From Candidatus Firestoneibacteriota bacterium (GTDB lineage: Bacteria > Oederibacteriota > D2-FULL-39-29): 56,904 bases of DNA. Under the pieces are notes generated by a model. The model ran no database searches and was not told where the DNA came from. It saw only the letters and a list, made by a program, of their open reading frames with translations. This document shows, one piece after another, positions 9,091 through 19,466 of the stretch; positions within the stretch are counted from its first letter, which is position 1; every line of letters begins with the position of its first letter. The stretch is from NCBI GenBank assembly GCA_026388015.1, contig JAPLKO010000064.1:1-56904 (forward strand), given 5' to 3'. The translations under genes were made by a program, and so were the position numbers.

Positions 9091-9627
9091 TTACCTTATA
9101 CCGCTAGCTCTATTATCTAAGAATTTTAACGAGGCGGAATTAATACAGTATCTTTTCCCGGTCGGTTTTGGCCCGTCCTCAAAGACGTGACCCAGGTGAG
9201 CTCCGCATCTGGCGCAAATAACTTCATTTCGCAGCATCCCATGGCTTGTGTCACTTTTGATCTCCGTATTCAATTCAGAGACGGGCTGAAAAAAACTAGG
9301 CCAGCCGGTGCCGGATTCATATTTGGCGGAAGAGACAAACAGATCTGTAGCGCATACAATACATTTATATATTCCCTTTTTAGTATTTTGATAAAACTCT
9401 CCGGCAAAAGGAGGCTCGGTTCCTTTGTCTTTAACGATATAACAAACATTCGACGGGAGTTTCTTCTCCAATTGCTCTTTTGTGAGTTTTATCTTATTAA
9501 GAGATTCGATTTTTCCTGTACTATAATTAAAAATGGGAACTTTTTCTTCCGGCATTTTTCCCTCATCATTTTTACAACTCGGCGCCAGCAGAGCAAGACA
9601 AAGCAGTAGTACTGTTATTTCCTTCAT
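9091..9627 (-). CDS. msrB: Lipoprotein peptide-methionine (R)-S-oxide reductase MsrB
   Basis: 178 residues. A lipoprotein signal with lipobox LAPSC (Cys18) puts the enzyme outside the cytoplasm on a membrane. The MsrB domain follows from about residue 48, with zinc cysteines 89, 92, 138 and 141 and catalytic Cys161 in RYCINSASL. MsrB repairs methionine-R-sulfoxide in proteins. An extended -10 (TGGTAAAAT, 9634-9642) predicts a transcription start exactly at the A of the ATG, so the mRNA may be leaderless; no ribosome site is visible. Confidence 0.93.
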   Translation of the reverse strand: MKEITVLLLCLALLAPSCKNDEGKMPEEKVPIFNYSTGKIESLNKIKLTKEQLEKKLPSNVCYIVKDKGTEPPFAGEFYQNTKKGIYKCIVCATDLFVSSAKYESGTGWPSFFQPVSELNTEIKSDTSHGMLRNEVICARCGAHLGHVFEDGPKPTGKRYCINSASLKFLDNRASGIR

Positions 9628-9633
9628 ATTGCT

Positions 9634-9642
9634 ATTTTACCA
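9634..9642 (-). promoter_or_regulatory. Extended -10 promoter placing the msrB start at its ATG
   Basis: TGGTAAAAT on the minus strand. With the usual 6-nt gap after the -10, transcription begins at 9627, the A of the msrB ATG. No good -35 is visible, which extended -10 promoters tolerate. Confidence 0.5.
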
Positions 9643-9731
9643 GAATATTTAAAATACAACCAGAGTTTAATAAAAAAGGGTGGCTTTACCCCCCCTTTTA
9701 AAACAGCCTGTTTATTATTTGTTCTCTTTTT

Positions 9732-11459
9732 TTAATATTGTTCCAAGAAGCCCTTTAAGAACTTGGCTCTTACGGGGTGTCTCAGTTTGCGCAGTGCTTT
9801 TGCTTCTATCTGCCTTACCCGCTCTCTGGTAATATTGAAAATATTGCCTACTTCTTCCAGAGTATAAGGATATGATTTGTTAATGCCGAACCGGAGACGA
9901 ATAACTTCTGCTTCCCTACTTTTAAGCGTAACCAGCACCTTTTCGAGCTGCTCCTGTAAAATCATTTGCGCTGACGCATCCGCAGGCGAGACGACTTCCT
10001 TGTCTTCTATTATATCTCCGAGATGTCCGTCTTTATCTTCTCCTATCGGCATTTCAAGCGAGATCGGTTCTTGCGCTATCTTCAGGACTTCTCTAATTTT
10101 TTCAACCGGAAGCCCCATCTTCTTTGCAACCTCTTCCGGCAGGGGATCTCTGCCCAGCTGTTGAACCAATTCCCGGTAATTTTTTATCAGTTTATTTAAG
10201 GTTTCTATCATATGAACGGGAACCCGTATGGTTCTGCCCTGATCGGCTATTGCCCTCGTAATCGCCTGCCTTATCCACCAGGTCGCATAGGTAGAAAATT
10301 TATATCCGCGTTTGTACTCAAATTTATCCACGGCGCGCATCAAACCAATATTCCCTTCCTGAATAAGATCAAGAAAGTGCAAACCCCTGTTAGTATATTT
10401 TTTTGCAATAGAGACCACCAGTCTTAAATTGGCTTTCACAAGCTTCATCTTGGAATTATAAGCCCTGGTCTCATTCTCCGCAATAAGCCGGGTATCGGCT
10501 TTAATTTTTGAAGGAGTGCTGTCCGCGTTTTCCGCAATTTTTTTAATGCTTTTTTCATTTGCCGTTATTTTTTTATACAGCTCACACATTTCTTTTACAG
10601 AATGTCCGGCGCTCCCTTTAAACTTTTTGGTATTAAATATTTTTCTAAGCTCTTCTTTTGCCAGCCCCGTTTCTTTTATTATTTTATCTGTCTCGTTTTC
10701 AAAACCGTGTATTTGTTCCGTCAGGGTTTTCACCATATTAACCATATTCTTTTTTTCTTCGGTGTTAATATCAAGCTCAATCATCACCATAACTATCTTT
10801 TCCATGCCGACAATCTTTTTTTCTTCCAGGGCCGCTCTTTGCCGGTCGGAAATACTCTTCTTTTTTAAACGCTTATTTATGTGCTCGATTCTGGCTTCTT
10901 CCTGTTTCATCTTTCTTAGATCATGCCTGAGCATTTTTTTGTATTTTTTTATTATTCTATTGCTAACTTCACCCTCGGTGTCAATGTTAATTAATTCATG
11001 TATGCTTTTTTGGCCCTCCAGCACCTCTCCGGCCATGGCCTTAAACTTGTTTAGAATGAGGGCGGATTTAAACAGTATCTTTTCAATCTCTTCCTCAGCT
11101 TTTTCAATTTCCTCGGCAAACCTGAGCTCTTCTTCCCTGACAAGAATAGAAATCTGACCCATGGAACGGAGGTAAAGACGGATAGGATCATCAATAGCTA
11201 CATCTGATGCGGCTGCAAGGTGCAAATCCGCTACTTTTCCCTCTTTGGGAGCATCTACTATATTAATATCCATTTCATCAAGTTTAGTCAAAAGGCTGTC
11301 AATTTCCTCGGGAGAGACTACATCTTCAGGGATAATTTCATTAACTTCCTGATAGGTTAAATAACCCTTTTCCTTCCCTTTTTCTATAAGGCGTTTTTCG
11401 ACTTCACTATTTTTAGCTTTTATTTTATTTTCTTTTGCAGTCTTTACAGATTCGGTCAC
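9732..11459 (-). CDS. rpoD: RNA polymerase primary sigma factor (sigma70)
   Basis: 575 residues. Region 1.2 appears near 95-125 ([14 protein letters not shown]), a long helical non-conserved region follows, region 2 carries [17 protein letters not shown] and [13 protein letters not shown] (about 345-410), and region 4 ends with the helix-turn-helix [20 protein letters not shown]. It directs the housekeeping promoters seen across this window. The start codon overlaps the dnaG stop by 4 nt, the classical dnaG-rpoD coupling. Confidence 0.97.
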   Translation of the reverse strand: MTESVKTAKENKIKAKNSEVEKRLIEKGKEKGYLTYQEVNEIIPEDVVSPEEIDSLLTKLDEMDINIVDAPKEGKVADLHLAAASDVAIDDPIRLYLRSMGQISILVREEELRFAEEIEKAEEEIEKILFKSALILNKFKAMAGEVLEGQKSIHELINIDTEGEVSNRIIKKYKKMLRHDLRKMKQEEARIEHINKRLKKKSISDRQRAALEEKKIVGMEKIVMVMIELDINTEEKKNMVNMVKTLTEQIHGFENETDKIIKETGLAKEELRKIFNTKKFKGSAGHSVKEMCELYKKITANEKSIKKIAENADSTPSKIKADTRLIAENETRAYNSKMKLVKANLRLVVSIAKKYTNRGLHFLDLIQEGNIGLMRAVDKFEYKRGYKFSTYATWWIRQAITRAIADQGRTIRVPVHMIETLNKLIKNYRELVQQLGRDPLPEEVAKKMGLPVEKIREVLKIAQEPISLEMPIGEDKDGHLGDIIEDKEVVSPADASAQMILQEQLEKVLVTLKSREAEVIRLRFGINKSYPYTLEEVGNIFNITRERVRQIEAKALRKLRHPVRAKFLKGFLEQY

Positions 11460-13249
11460 TTCATCCCCCTTAATTCCTTACCCGCTTTATTCCCTTTCAA
11501 GCGGCGCTGTAGACTTGTATACTCATTGCTTATTTCTTGACTTGAATTTCCTTTCATTATCTCTATTTCAAGTTCCTTAATCCGTTTTTCCAAACGCCCG
11601 TTTTTTATGCCCTTTATCAAATCTTTCTCCGCTTTCTGCCTGCTCTCCTCTGAATATTCCACTTTGTCAAGAGTAAGCTCCGTAAAAAGCTTGCGGGCAT
11701 CACCTTCAAGCTCATCCGCCATGGCGGGATAATCAAATCCGTTTTCTTCTTCGCAATGCCTGAAAATGAGTTCAAACACTTTTTTTACTGTTTCGCTGTT
11801 AAAATCTTCCAGAAAAACGCTTCCTTTTACCCTTTTAGCGGTTTCAACATCCGCCAGAGAAAGAATCAACAATTGTTTCTCGGCTTTATCGCACTTCAAC
11901 TCTTTAAATTTTTTTGCATTTCCGCCGGCAGGTTTTACTGCTTCCTGTTTTTTTTCTGCCGTAACTCTATAGATTTTTTCATAATGGCTTTCAAGCTGTT
12001 CTCGTATTAATCTTTCCGGCAAATTCATTCTCGAAGAGATTAGCTTTCGGTATTCTTCTCTCTTTGTATCATCGGCGACCGCAGCTACAACCGGAAGCAT
12101 TTGAGCAAATATTTTTAGTTTACCTTTTAGATCGGCAAGATTCTCGGATTTAACAGTTTCCAGCCAAAAATCAACAATATTCTTTGCCGAGTTTAGCTTG
12201 CCAAGAAAAGCTTCTTTGCCCTCTTTGTTCAGGTACTCATCAGGGTCCTTGCTCCCGCTAAAGACGACAACCTTTACATCAAGCCCTGCTTCCACAAGCA
12301 CAGCAATGCCCCTGAGCGAGGCATTTATTCCTGCGGCATCCAGATCATAGGCAATAACTACTTTGTCGGTATATCTTTTTAGAAGTACAGCCTGCTCTTT
12401 TGTTAAAGAAGTTCCTAGAGTTGCCACCGTATTTAGTATGCCGTATTGATGACATGTTATACAGTCCAAGTAGCCTTCCACAATGACAACACCCAGATTC
12501 TCGGAGATATTACTTTTTGCCAGATGCCAGCCGTAAAGATTTTTACCTTTTACATAAACCACGGTCTCGGGAGAATTTATATACTTAGGAAGCGTTGCAT
12601 CCAAAACCCTTGCTCCAAAAGCTATATACTTCCCGAAACTGCTCACAATAGGGAAAATTATCCTGTTGCGAAACCGGTCGTAATATCCCTCTTTATTTTC
12701 CCTCTTAACAAGAAGCCCCGCTTTTTCAAGAAATACGGGATTAAGACCGCTTTTTTTTGTAAAATTCAATAACTCGTCCCAGGCGTCAGGCGCATAGCCT
12801 ATCGAAAATTTATCAAGAGTCTCCGGGTTTAAATTCCTTTTTACTAAATATTCCTGCGCAATCTTGTTTTCTTTGAGTTTTTGTCTGTAGAATTTAGCCG
12901 CAAATTCGTTAACCCCGTAAAGCTCTTCATACTCGTCTCTTTTTGCCGCCCCACCCGCATCCAGCGCAATACCTTTCTTCTCTGCCAGCAATTTCACGGC
13001 TTCAATGAAACTTATGTTCTCTATTTTTGAAACAAAATGCAGAACATTTCCGCCTTCCCCGCAGCCGAAACAATGATAAATCTGTTTAACCGGACTGACA
13101 ACAAAAGAAGAGGTCTTCTCGTTGTGAAAAGGACACAAGCCTTTAAAATTCTGTCCGGTCTTTTTCAGGCGGACATGCTCGCTTATTAAATCTACAATAT
13201 CAAAAGATTCTTTAATCAGTAAAATTTTATCCTGCGGAATTAAACCCAT
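11456..13249 (-). CDS. dnaG: DNA primase
   Basis: 597 residues, usual length. The CHC2 zinc finger uses Cys39, His42, Cys60 and Cys63. The Toprim core has VIVEGYLD near residue 253 and AYDLDAAG near 300. The C-terminal part would bind the replicative helicase. DnaG makes RNA primers at the fork. It lies in the rpsU-dnaG-rpoD operon, 9 nt after the NIF3-like gene and overlapping rpoD. Confidence 0.97.
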   Translation of the reverse strand: MGLIPQDKILLIKESFDIVDLISEHVRLKKTGQNFKGLCPFHNEKTSSFVVSPVKQIYHCFGCGEGGNVLHFVSKIENISFIEAVKLLAEKKGIALDAGGAAKRDEYEELYGVNEFAAKFYRQKLKENKIAQEYLVKRNLNPETLDKFSIGYAPDAWDELLNFTKKSGLNPVFLEKAGLLVKRENKEGYYDRFRNRIIFPIVSSFGKYIAFGARVLDATLPKYINSPETVVYVKGKNLYGWHLAKSNISENLGVVIVEGYLDCITCHQYGILNTVATLGTSLTKEQAVLLKRYTDKVVIAYDLDAAGINASLRGIAVLVEAGLDVKVVVFSGSKDPDEYLNKEGKEAFLGKLNSAKNIVDFWLETVKSENLADLKGKLKIFAQMLPVVAAVADDTKREEYRKLISSRMNLPERLIREQLESHYEKIYRVTAEKKQEAVKPAGGNAKKFKELKCDKAEKQLLILSLADVETAKRVKGSVFLEDFNSETVKKVFELIFRHCEEENGFDYPAMADELEGDARKLFTELTLDKVEYSEESRQKAEKDLIKGIKNGRLEKRIKELEIEIMKGNSSQEISNEYTSLQRRLKGNKAGKELRGMK

Positions 13250-13258
13250 GGACTCCTG

Positions 13259-14221
13259 TTACTTCAGCCTGTTTACTCTGCGATAACCGGAACATTCAAC
13301 AATTTCCAACTTTCCTTTTTTTCTCATTACAGAATCCAAAAGTAGGTTCAAGCCTAGGTTGTCACTGCTGATATGTCCCGCAACAACAATATTCATAAAG
13401 TTCTTTTCTATCTCTTTTCTATGATCATCGGAATAATGCATACCAACAAAGGTGCCAAAGCCCGCTTTTGCGGCAGCTTCATAAATTTCCTTAGGACCCT
13501 CGGTGCCGCCGGTCATATCAACGTATATTTTTCCGCACTTCGAACTCTCGCTGCCTGAAAATATTTTAGGTCCGGCATTATTTGATGCAGAGATCTTATA
13601 CTCTTCAATTTCATTTAGCAATTTTACAATATCTTTAAGCGTCTCCGGTTTTTTCTTTGAAAAGAGCGCAGTCAAATATCCGGCAACATGATTATCCGCA
13701 ACCGTATGCGCGCACATCATATTTACGTCTAAAAGCTTTGCGGCATCCACCGTTTTATTATGATTTGCCGGAAGCACCCTGCGTTCTACATCTTTCATTC
13801 TGGGACCCATAGTATTTTCTGCTACATTAATAGGTATCCCCGCCTGATTAAAAAGCTCATTTTGCATACTCATAACTTCATAGAAGTTGGCATATGCTTT
13901 TCCTGACGGGTGATGAGCCATTACCAGGTCTATTTTTTTACCCTTTTCAGAGAGTCTATCCGCTATTGTTATCTCTGCTGCTTCAATATCTATACCGACC
14001 ATAACTGTTTTTATTTCGGAATTAGGAAGCCCGTTTAGAACTCTGGTATCAGCATAGGGATTAAAAAGTCTGTCTTCGTCAAAACTCTTTTTTTCTTCAG
14101 GTTTTAAAGCTTTAAATATTGCTGCTGTTTTTTTAAGTTCTTCTTTTACACTATCCATTCCGCGGGGGTCGGCTTTGACGCCTTCTTCTACAACTGCTTT
14201 ATAAAAATCAATCAGCTTCAT
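13259..14221 (-). CDS. NIF3/DUF34-like metal-binding protein
   Basis: 320 residues resembling the NIF3 (YqfO/DUF34) family. The metal-site motif AHHPSG lies near residues 101-106, and a later segment GHISSDNLGLNLLLD resembles the second metal half-site. In Firmicutes a yqfO gene also sits close to dnaG-sigA, which supports the assignment. The function of the family is not settled. The gene overlaps the end of mpg by 4 nt. Confidence 0.7.
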   Translation of the reverse strand: MKLIDFYKAVVEEGVKADPRGMDSVKEELKKTAAIFKALKPEEKKSFDEDRLFNPYADTRVLNGLPNSEIKTVMVGIDIEAAEITIADRLSEKGKKIDLVMAHHPSGKAYANFYEVMSMQNELFNQAGIPINVAENTMGPRMKDVERRVLPANHNKTVDAAKLLDVNMMCAHTVADNHVAGYLTALFSKKKPETLKDIVKLLNEIEEYKISASNNAGPKIFSGSESSKCGKIYVDMTGGTEGPKEIYEAAAKAGFGTFVGMHYSDDHRKEIEKNFMNIVVAGHISSDNLGLNLLLDSVMRKKGKLEIVECSGYRRVNRLK

Positions 14222-14775
14222 CGCTTGCCCTCCAGTTTAGAAACGTGTTCATTTCCTTCTATATAATACCGCAAGGGCAGCGTCTGCCCTTTTTTTATTC
14301 CGATTCTTCCGGTTTTAACTATTTTGAAATTATCACATCCGTCTTCAGCAAAATAGATCCAGTTTTTAGGACAGAGTCTTATTCTATTTGCCTTTTTTCC
14401 GATTTTAAACGCCTTTGTAAGTTTGCCGGGACCATTTGCGGTTTTACCTGAAAACCCGGAAACAGGCTCAGCCCCTCTGAGCAACACCGCTCCCGCCACA
14501 CCTTCTTTTTCCGTTACAATGTTCAGCATAAAATGAGAGCCATAACAGAAATATACGTAAGCAACTCCCGGCTCTCCAAACATTACACTGTTTCTTTTGG
14601 TTTGACCTTTGCATGCGTGGCTGGCCGGATCTTTTGCGCCGAGATAAGCCTCTGTTTCAACAACTCGTCCTATAATTTTTTTATCACGAAGATTCCTGAC
14701 AATGAATTTTCCGAGCAGTTCTTGAGCCACGATTTGTGTGGACCTGCAAAAAAAATTACGCCTTAACGCTTTCAT
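14218..14775 (-). CDS. 3-methyladenine DNA glycosylase (AAG/MPG family)
   Basis: 185 residues of the eukaryotic-type AAG family (not AlkA). RVVETEAYLGAKDPASHA carries the catalytic glutamate region, and GVAYVYFCYGSHFMLNIV is the conserved active-site block. The enzyme removes alkylated bases such as 3-methyladenine and hypoxanthine from DNA. It lies between yqeY and the NIF3-like gene in the rpsU-rpoD operon. Confidence 0.93.
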   Translation of the reverse strand: MKALRRNFFCRSTQIVAQELLGKFIVRNLRDKKIIGRVVETEAYLGAKDPASHACKGQTKRNSVMFGEPGVAYVYFCYGSHFMLNIVTEKEGVAGAVLLRGAEPVSGFSGKTANGPGKLTKAFKIGKKANRIRLCPKNWIYFAEDGCDNFKIVKTGRIGIKKGQTLPLRYYIEGNEHVSKLEGKR

Positions 14776-14780
14776 AGATT

Positions 14781-15224
14781 TTATTTTAGGAGTTCTTTTA
14801 CTATCGAGCTTACCAGAGAACTATCGGCCTTACCTTTTATTGAAGGCATAAGCCTCCCCATTACTTTTCCCATATCTTTTGCGCTGACACCACTCGTTTC
14901 GGTTATAGCCTTTACAACAAGAGCTCTAACTTCTTCTTCATTAAGCTGCGCCGGAAGATACTCCAGCAATATTTTCATTTCAGCTTCTTCCCGAGCGGCA
15001 AGCTCATTCCTGCCGCCCTTGGTATACTGCTCGATAGAATCTTTGCGCTGCTTAATGGAAGTAGAAATAACCGAAACTACATCTTCGTCCGTAAATACTT
15101 TTTTCTTGGAAATTTCACCGTTGTTAATAGCGCTCTTTAGCATTCTCACCGTAGACAGCTTCAACTCATCCTTAGCTTTCATTGCCGCCTTAAGATCACT
15201 GTCGAGCCTTTCCTTAAGTTTCAT
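14781..15224 (-). CDS. GatB/YqeY domain protein
   Basis: 147 residues, the normal size of YqeY. It is related to the tRNA-binding tail of the GatB amidotransferase subunit and includes TVRMLKSAINNGEISKKK and the C-terminal KDMGKVMGRLMPSIKGKADSS block. Its precise role is unknown. The gene follows rpsU by about 10 nt; rpsU-yqeY is a widely seen pair. Confidence 0.93.
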   Translation of the reverse strand: MKLKERLDSDLKAAMKAKDELKLSTVRMLKSAINNGEISKKKVFTDEDVVSVISTSIKQRKDSIEQYTKGGRNELAAREEAEMKILLEYLPAQLNEEEVRALVVKAITETSGVSAKDMGKVMGRLMPSIKGKADSSLVSSIVKELLK

Positions 15225-15234
15225 GCCTACTCCC

Positions 15235-15429
15235 TTAATCCAGCTTATCCAAACGTTTCTTTAACTTCCTAGCAGCTGCCTCTTCTTTCTTTTTTCTTTT
15301 TTCGCTAGGCTTTTCATAAAACTCTCTCTTCCTGATTTCGGTAAGGATGCCTTCGGTCTGGCATTTCCTCTTAAACCTTTTCAGCGCCGATTCAAAAGAT
15401 TCATCGGATTTTACAATAACTTCTACCAC
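15235..15429 (-). CDS. rpsU: 30S ribosomal protein S21
   Basis: 64 residues, typical of bS21: an N-terminal [20 protein letters not shown] followed by a very basic tail ([18 protein letters not shown]). It is the first gene of the rpsU-yqeY-mpg-NIF3-dnaG-rpoD operon. The long leader (about 125 nt) from the promoter at 15564-15592 contains a palindrome at its start. Confidence 0.96.
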   Translation of the reverse strand: MVEVIVKSDESFESALKRFKRKCQTEGILTEIRKREFYEKPSEKRKKKEEAAARKLKKRLDKLD

Positions 15430-15539
15430 TTGATATCACCCTTCCTTTAATTAGATTTTTTCTCGTCAATACAGTAGTTAGATTTTCCGGTATAAATAGT
15501 TGACTTTCATTCCCCGACAGATAGAAAAGAAATGAAAAA

Positions 15540-15558
15540 TGTCCACGTCAAGTGGACA
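15540..15558 (-). promoter_or_regulatory. Palindrome at the start of the rpsU operon transcript
   Basis: TGTCCAC / GTGGACA with a 5-nt loop. It covers roughly +1 to +18 of the predicted rpsU transcript and is followed on the minus strand by TTTTT. Its position suits either an operator or a very early hairpin; no known regulator site was recognised. Confidence 0.45.
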
Positions 15559-15563
15559 ACTGT

Positions 15564-15592
15564 ATTTTAGCAAACAATACCTCTTTTGTCAA
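15564..15592 (-). promoter_or_regulatory. Consensus sigma70 promoter for the rpsU-dnaG-rpoD operon
   Basis: Minus strand: -35 TTGACA (15587-15592), 17-nt spacer, -10 TAAAAT (15564-15569) with an extended TGC. The start would be near 15557. Confidence 0.8.
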
Positions 15593-15634
15593 TAGTTTGA
15601 GACAAACACATTACTCTATAAGAGTATTTATATG

Positions 15635-15663
15635 TTTACAAGGCCGGCCATTTCACGTAAAAT
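15635..15663 (+). promoter_or_regulatory. Probable promoter for the class A PBP gene
   Basis: Plus strand: -35 TTTACA (15635-15640), 17-nt spacer, -10 TAAAAT (15658-15663). The expected start is near 15670, two bases before an ATG at 15672. Confidence 0.5.
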
Positions 15664-15671
15664 ACATGTTA

Positions 15672-17708
15672 ATGAATTATCAAGCTCTGCTTAGCAAAAT
15701 AACAGGATTTGTTAAAACTAAAACTTATAAGAGGTTTATCGCCGCAGGAATCACAATTGTTTCCGGCTTGCTTATCGGCCTCCTGGCTTCATACTATTAC
15801 GACCTGCCGCCGCTTTCGGAATTGGAGAACTACAGACCTTCGCTTGCCAGCAGAATTTTAGACGAAAACGGAGAACTCATAGCTCAGCTTTTCGTGGAAC
15901 AACGGACGCTGGTACCTTTAGCCCGGATTCCGGATAGACTTAAAAAAACTATTCTTTTAATCGAAGACGAAGGGTTTTACTCTCATCTGGGCATTTCTCC
16001 GCTTTCTATGCTTAGAGCCTTTTTGGTCAACATTTTACACGGCAGAGTAGAGCAAGGAGGCAGTACGATAACCCAGCAGCTGGCTAAAAATCTTTTTCTG
16101 ACTCAAGAAAGAACTCTTTCCAGAAAAATAAAGGAAGTAATACTATCCTTTAAAATTGAATATCGCTACACTAAAGACGAGATTCTTGAAATGTACCTTA
16201 ATCAAATCAACATGGGTTCTGGCGCCTACGGTGTAGAGGTTGCCGCCAGAACTTATTTTGGAAAACATGTTGAAGACTTAAACCTTCCGGAATGCGCCCT
16301 GCTGGCCGGACTACCAAGAGCGCCGAATAAATATTCCCCCTATAATAACCCAAAGAAAGCAAAACAAAGGCGCGACCGGATCCTTGACAGGCTGTTAAAG
16401 AAAAAACATATTACAAAACTTGAAGCCGCCGCCGCAAAGCATTTACCCATTGAGATCCACAAAATAGAACAAAAAACTGCGCCTTATTTTGTCGAATATG
16501 TACGCCAACAACTGGAGGAAACCTACGGTACAAACGTAATTTACAAAGGAGGGCTTTTAGTCTACACTTCTTTAAATTTAAAACTGCAGGATATCGCACA
16601 GAAAGTAGTAGCCGCTTCACTTGAAGAAGCGGAGAAAAAAATTGCCCTTGAAAACGGAATCCCTGTTGAAAACATTCATGACGCTGAATTTCGAAAGAAC
16701 ATGCCGCTGCAAGCTTCCTTCATAGCCATAGATCCAAAGACCGGTTATATCAAGGCCATGGTAGGCGGCAGAGACTTTTCTGAATCACAGTTTAACAGAG
16801 CCACTCAAGCAAAAAGACAGCCCGGCTCCTGTTTTAAGCCGTTTGTATATACGGCAGCTATAGATAACGGCTTTACCGCCGCAGATATAATAGTAGACGC
16901 TCCTATAAACATAAACGACGGAAATGATGGACAGGTATGGAAACCGGAAAACTATGAGAAAAAATTCTTTGGTCCGACCACCTTGAGAAAAGCGCTTAGT
17001 TTGTCCAGGAATGTAGTGGCCTTAAAATTACTTATGAAAGTCGGGGCTTCGTCAGCAGCTGCTTACGCAAACAAGATTGGAATAAAGAGTCAGCTGCAAA
17101 AGAATCTTTCGCTGGCCTTCGGGACCTCCGAAGTCACACTGATGGAACTGGTTTCTGCTTTTTCTACTTTCCCGAATTACGGAGTAAAGGTAAGCCCTCT
17201 CGCTGTTATTGCGGTAAAAGACAGCATGGGTAAGCTGCTTGAAGAAAATCAGACGCACGCCCAGGATGTATTAAAGCCTGAAACAGCCTATGTCGTAACT
17301 TCAATGATGGAGAGCGTAATAAATGAGGGAACGGCGGGCAGAATAAGAGCCGACGGCATCACTTTCAACTGTGCGGGAAAAACAGGGACTACCGATAATC
17401 AAACTGATGTTTGGTTTGTAGGTTTTACTTCTGATTTGGCAGCGGGCTGCTGGGTTGGTTTCGATGACAGACGATCCCTGGGAAAATGGATTACCAGCGC
17501 TAATACACCCGTGCCGATGTGGGCGGCTTTTATGAAAGAGCTCTATAAAGAAAAACCGCCGGAGCCGTTTGTAAAGCCCGCAAATATTGCAATTGTTCGT
17601 ATTGACCCGGATACAGGTTTGTTGTGGACAAATAAATGCAAGAGGTGGATTGACGAAGTCTTTATTTCCGGAACTGAGCCTGCGGTAAAATGCAACAGGC
17701 ATAATTAG
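15672..17708 (+). CDS. Class A penicillin-binding protein (PBP1A type)
   Basis: About 678 residues from the ATG at 15672. An ATG at 15666, or a longer in-frame start at 15552, is possible, but the promoter at 15635-15663 lies inside the longer version and no ribosome site is seen. A membrane anchor (about 16-36) is followed by a GT51 glycosyltransferase domain with EDEGFYSHLGIS and QGGSTITQQLAKN. The transpeptidase domain has the active-site SCFK (in QPGSCFKPF), SRN and KTGTT. It polymerises and crosslinks peptidoglycan. It is divergent from rpsU and convergent with ksgA. Confidence 0.93.
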   Translation: MNYQALLSKITGFVKTKTYKRFIAAGITIVSGLLIGLLASYYYDLPPLSELENYRPSLASRILDENGELIAQLFVEQRTLVPLARIPDRLKKTILLIEDEGFYSHLGISPLSMLRAFLVNILHGRVEQGGSTITQQLAKNLFLTQERTLSRKIKEVILSFKIEYRYTKDEILEMYLNQINMGSGAYGVEVAARTYFGKHVEDLNLPECALLAGLPRAPNKYSPYNNPKKAKQRRDRILDRLLKKKHITKLEAAAAKHLPIEIHKIEQKTAPYFVEYVRQQLEETYGTNVIYKGGLLVYTSLNLKLQDIAQKVVAASLEEAEKKIALENGIPVENIHDAEFRKNMPLQASFIAIDPKTGYIKAMVGGRDFSESQFNRATQAKRQPGSCFKPFVYTAAIDNGFTAADIIVDAPININDGNDGQVWKPENYEKKFFGPTTLRKALSLSRNVVALKLLMKVGASSAAAYANKIGIKSQLQKNLSLAFGTSEVTLMELVSAFSTFPNYGVKVSPLAVIAVKDSMGKLLEENQTHAQDVLKPETAYVVTSMMESVINEGTAGRIRADGITFNCAGKTGTTDNQTDVWFVGFTSDLAAGCWVGFDDRRSLGKWITSANTPVPMWAAFMKELYKEKPPEPFVKPANIAIVRIDPDTGLLWTNKCKRWIDEVFISGTEPAVKCNRHN

Positions 17709-17748
17709 CTTTATGTTTTTTATTAAAAAATGATTTTATTAGGTTCTT

Positions 17749-18600
17749 TCAGAGGGTCAAGTCTGCTTGCCGCAAAGCATCCGTAAGTTTTGCAAATTCC
17801 TCGATAGAAACATCTTCCGGTCTGGCGCTCTCCCTGATTCCAAATAATTTAAGCACTCTTGTTGCTTCCGGTTTTGATATTCCGAACCTGAGCAGCGCGT
17901 TTCTAATATTTTTGCGGCGTTGTTGAAAGGCAGTTTTTACAAGCTTTTCAAATCGCAGGGGTTCTTTGACCGCGGCCAAAGGAAGCTCTCGGGGTTTTAT
18001 GCTTATAACCGCAGAATCCACGGTAGGGGCAGGAAAAAAAGCGCCGGCGGGAATAATTTTTAATATTTCCACCTCCGCATACATTCCGACCATAACGGTT
18101 AAGACGCCATAATCTTTATTTCCCGGTTTGGCCGCTAAGCGCTCCGCCACTTCTTTTTGTATGGTCATGATAGCCGTTAAGACCCTGTCTTTATTCTCCA
18201 GCAACTTAAATATTATTGGAGTAGTAATATAGTAGGGCACATTGCCGATAATTTTAAGTTTTTTTACCGGAAGCGTTTCAAAATCAAAAGTCAGGATATC
18301 TCCTTCAATTATTTTGACTCCGCTGTTTTTGTCAAACTTTGTTTTAAGCAGCTTTACTAAATCCCTGTCTATCTCAATTGCAACTACAGGACATCTCGCG
18401 GCAATAATACCCGTAAGCTCACCTCTCCCTGGCCCTATCTCGAGCACAGTATCGGTATTTACGATAGCTGCAGAATTTACTATAAACTCCCTGAGCTTAA
18501 TATCGGTAAGAAAATTCTGACCAAATCTTTTTCTTGCTTTATGCGCTCCAAATTCTTCCTGCTCAGAAAACTTTTTAGGTTCAAATATTCTTTTTTTCAA
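17749..18600 (-). CDS. ksgA: 16S rRNA (A1518/A1519) dimethyltransferase
   Basis: 283 residues, the RsmA/KsgA family. The SAM motif VLEIGPGRGELT and the catalytic NVPYYITTPIIF (NxPY) are present, as is the C-terminal FQQRRKNIRNAL block. It dimethylates two adjacent adenines near the 3' end of 16S rRNA. Translation starts at a TTG codon at 18600 with GGCGGAG upstream. No signs of a shared operon; cysE lies about 150 nt upstream. Confidence 0.95.
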   Translation of the reverse strand: MKKRIFEPKKFSEQEEFGAHKARKRFGQNFLTDIKLREFIVNSAAIVNTDTVLEIGPGRGELTGIIAARCPVVAIEIDRDLVKLLKTKFDKNSGVKIIEGDILTFDFETLPVKKLKIIGNVPYYITTPIIFKLLENKDRVLTAIMTIQKEVAERLAAKPGNKDYGVLTVMVGMYAEVEILKIIPAGAFFPAPTVDSAVISIKPRELPLAAVKEPLRFEKLVKTAFQQRRKNIRNALLRFGISKPEATRVLKLFGIRESARPEDVSIEEFAKLTDALRQADLTL

Positions 18601-18748
18601 TTATTATCTCCGCCACACTTTCCGCTATTGTTTTTTTTAAAACCGGCTCTTAATGCTTAAAGCTTCTTCGCTCTTTTAGTAATATTTTTTATTAATAGGA
18701 CTCATTAAGATACGAAAGGTATAAATAAATATCTCCTTACATTGAGGC

Positions 18749-19384
18749 TCATTTACGGCGGCTTTTCTTTTTCCATAATCCGGCTTGCACTTCCAGCTCC
18801 GAAAGCTCTGCCTGGATTTTTTTAAGTCGGCTGGCCAGAGGATCCGGCAGCTTTGCATGATTAAAAGATATATTGGGAACATATTGACCCTTTATCCTGA
18901 CCACCCTTCCCGGAACTCCTACTACCGTAGAATGAGGCGGAACTTCCCCAAGGACAACCGAGTTAGCTCCAACATAACTTCCGTTACCTATTTTAATATT
19001 CCCGAGAATTTTGGCACCTGACCCTACGACTATATCATTACCCAAAGTAGGATGTCTTTTCCCTTTTTCTTTTCCGGTGCCTCCAAGAGTAACACCCTGA
19101 AAAAGAGTGACATTGTTGCCTATTATTGCGGTTTCACCGATAACGACACCCATCCCGTGATCAATAAAAAACCCTTTTCCTATAGATGCACCCGGGTGTA
19201 TCTCTATACCGGTAAGAAATCTGGAGAGCTGAGAAATAAATCTCGGAAAAAACGGAATGCGGAGCTTCCACAGGATATTTGCAACTCTATGAAAGAAAAT
19301 AGAATAAAGCGATGGATACAATACTAATTCAAGTATACTTGCAGCTGGATCTTTCTCTAATATGGCTTTGATATGGCTTATCAT
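18749..19384 (-). CDS. cysE: Serine O-acetyltransferase
   Basis: 211 residues. The N-terminal helical part is followed by left-handed hexapeptide repeats (about 65-165), including [19 protein letters not shown] and [19 protein letters not shown], which are characteristic of CysE. It makes O-acetylserine from serine and acetyl-CoA, the first step of cysteine synthesis. A -10-like TAAAAT nine bases before the ATG suggests a very short leader. Confidence 0.95.
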   Translation of the reverse strand: MISHIKAILEKDPAASILELVLYPSLYSIFFHRVANILWKLRIPFFPRFISQLSRFLTGIEIHPGASIGKGFFIDHGMGVVIGETAIIGNNVTLFQGVTLGGTGKEKGKRHPTLGNDIVVGSGAKILGNIKIGNGSYVGANSVVLGEVPPHSTVVGVPGRVVRIKGQYVPNISFNHAKLPDPLASRLKKIQAELSELEVQAGLWKKKSRRK

Positions 19385-19437
19385 AATAAATGTATTTTAC
19401 TACAAAAGGAGTACTTTTTCATTAACTATTTTATTTA

Positions 19438-19466
19438 TTGACAACTACAGGATTATTTTCTATAAT
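19438..19466 (+). promoter_or_regulatory. Perfect consensus promoter for the sulfatase operon
   Basis: TTGACA (19438-19443), 17-nt spacer, TATAAT (19461-19466). All twelve consensus positions match. The leader to the maturase ATG is about 90 nt. Confidence 0.85.

Noticed and set aside
10516-11157. A 213-codon plus-strand frame opposite rpoD
   Set aside because: Serine/phenylalanine-rich antisense shadow of the lysine/glutamate-rich sigma factor.
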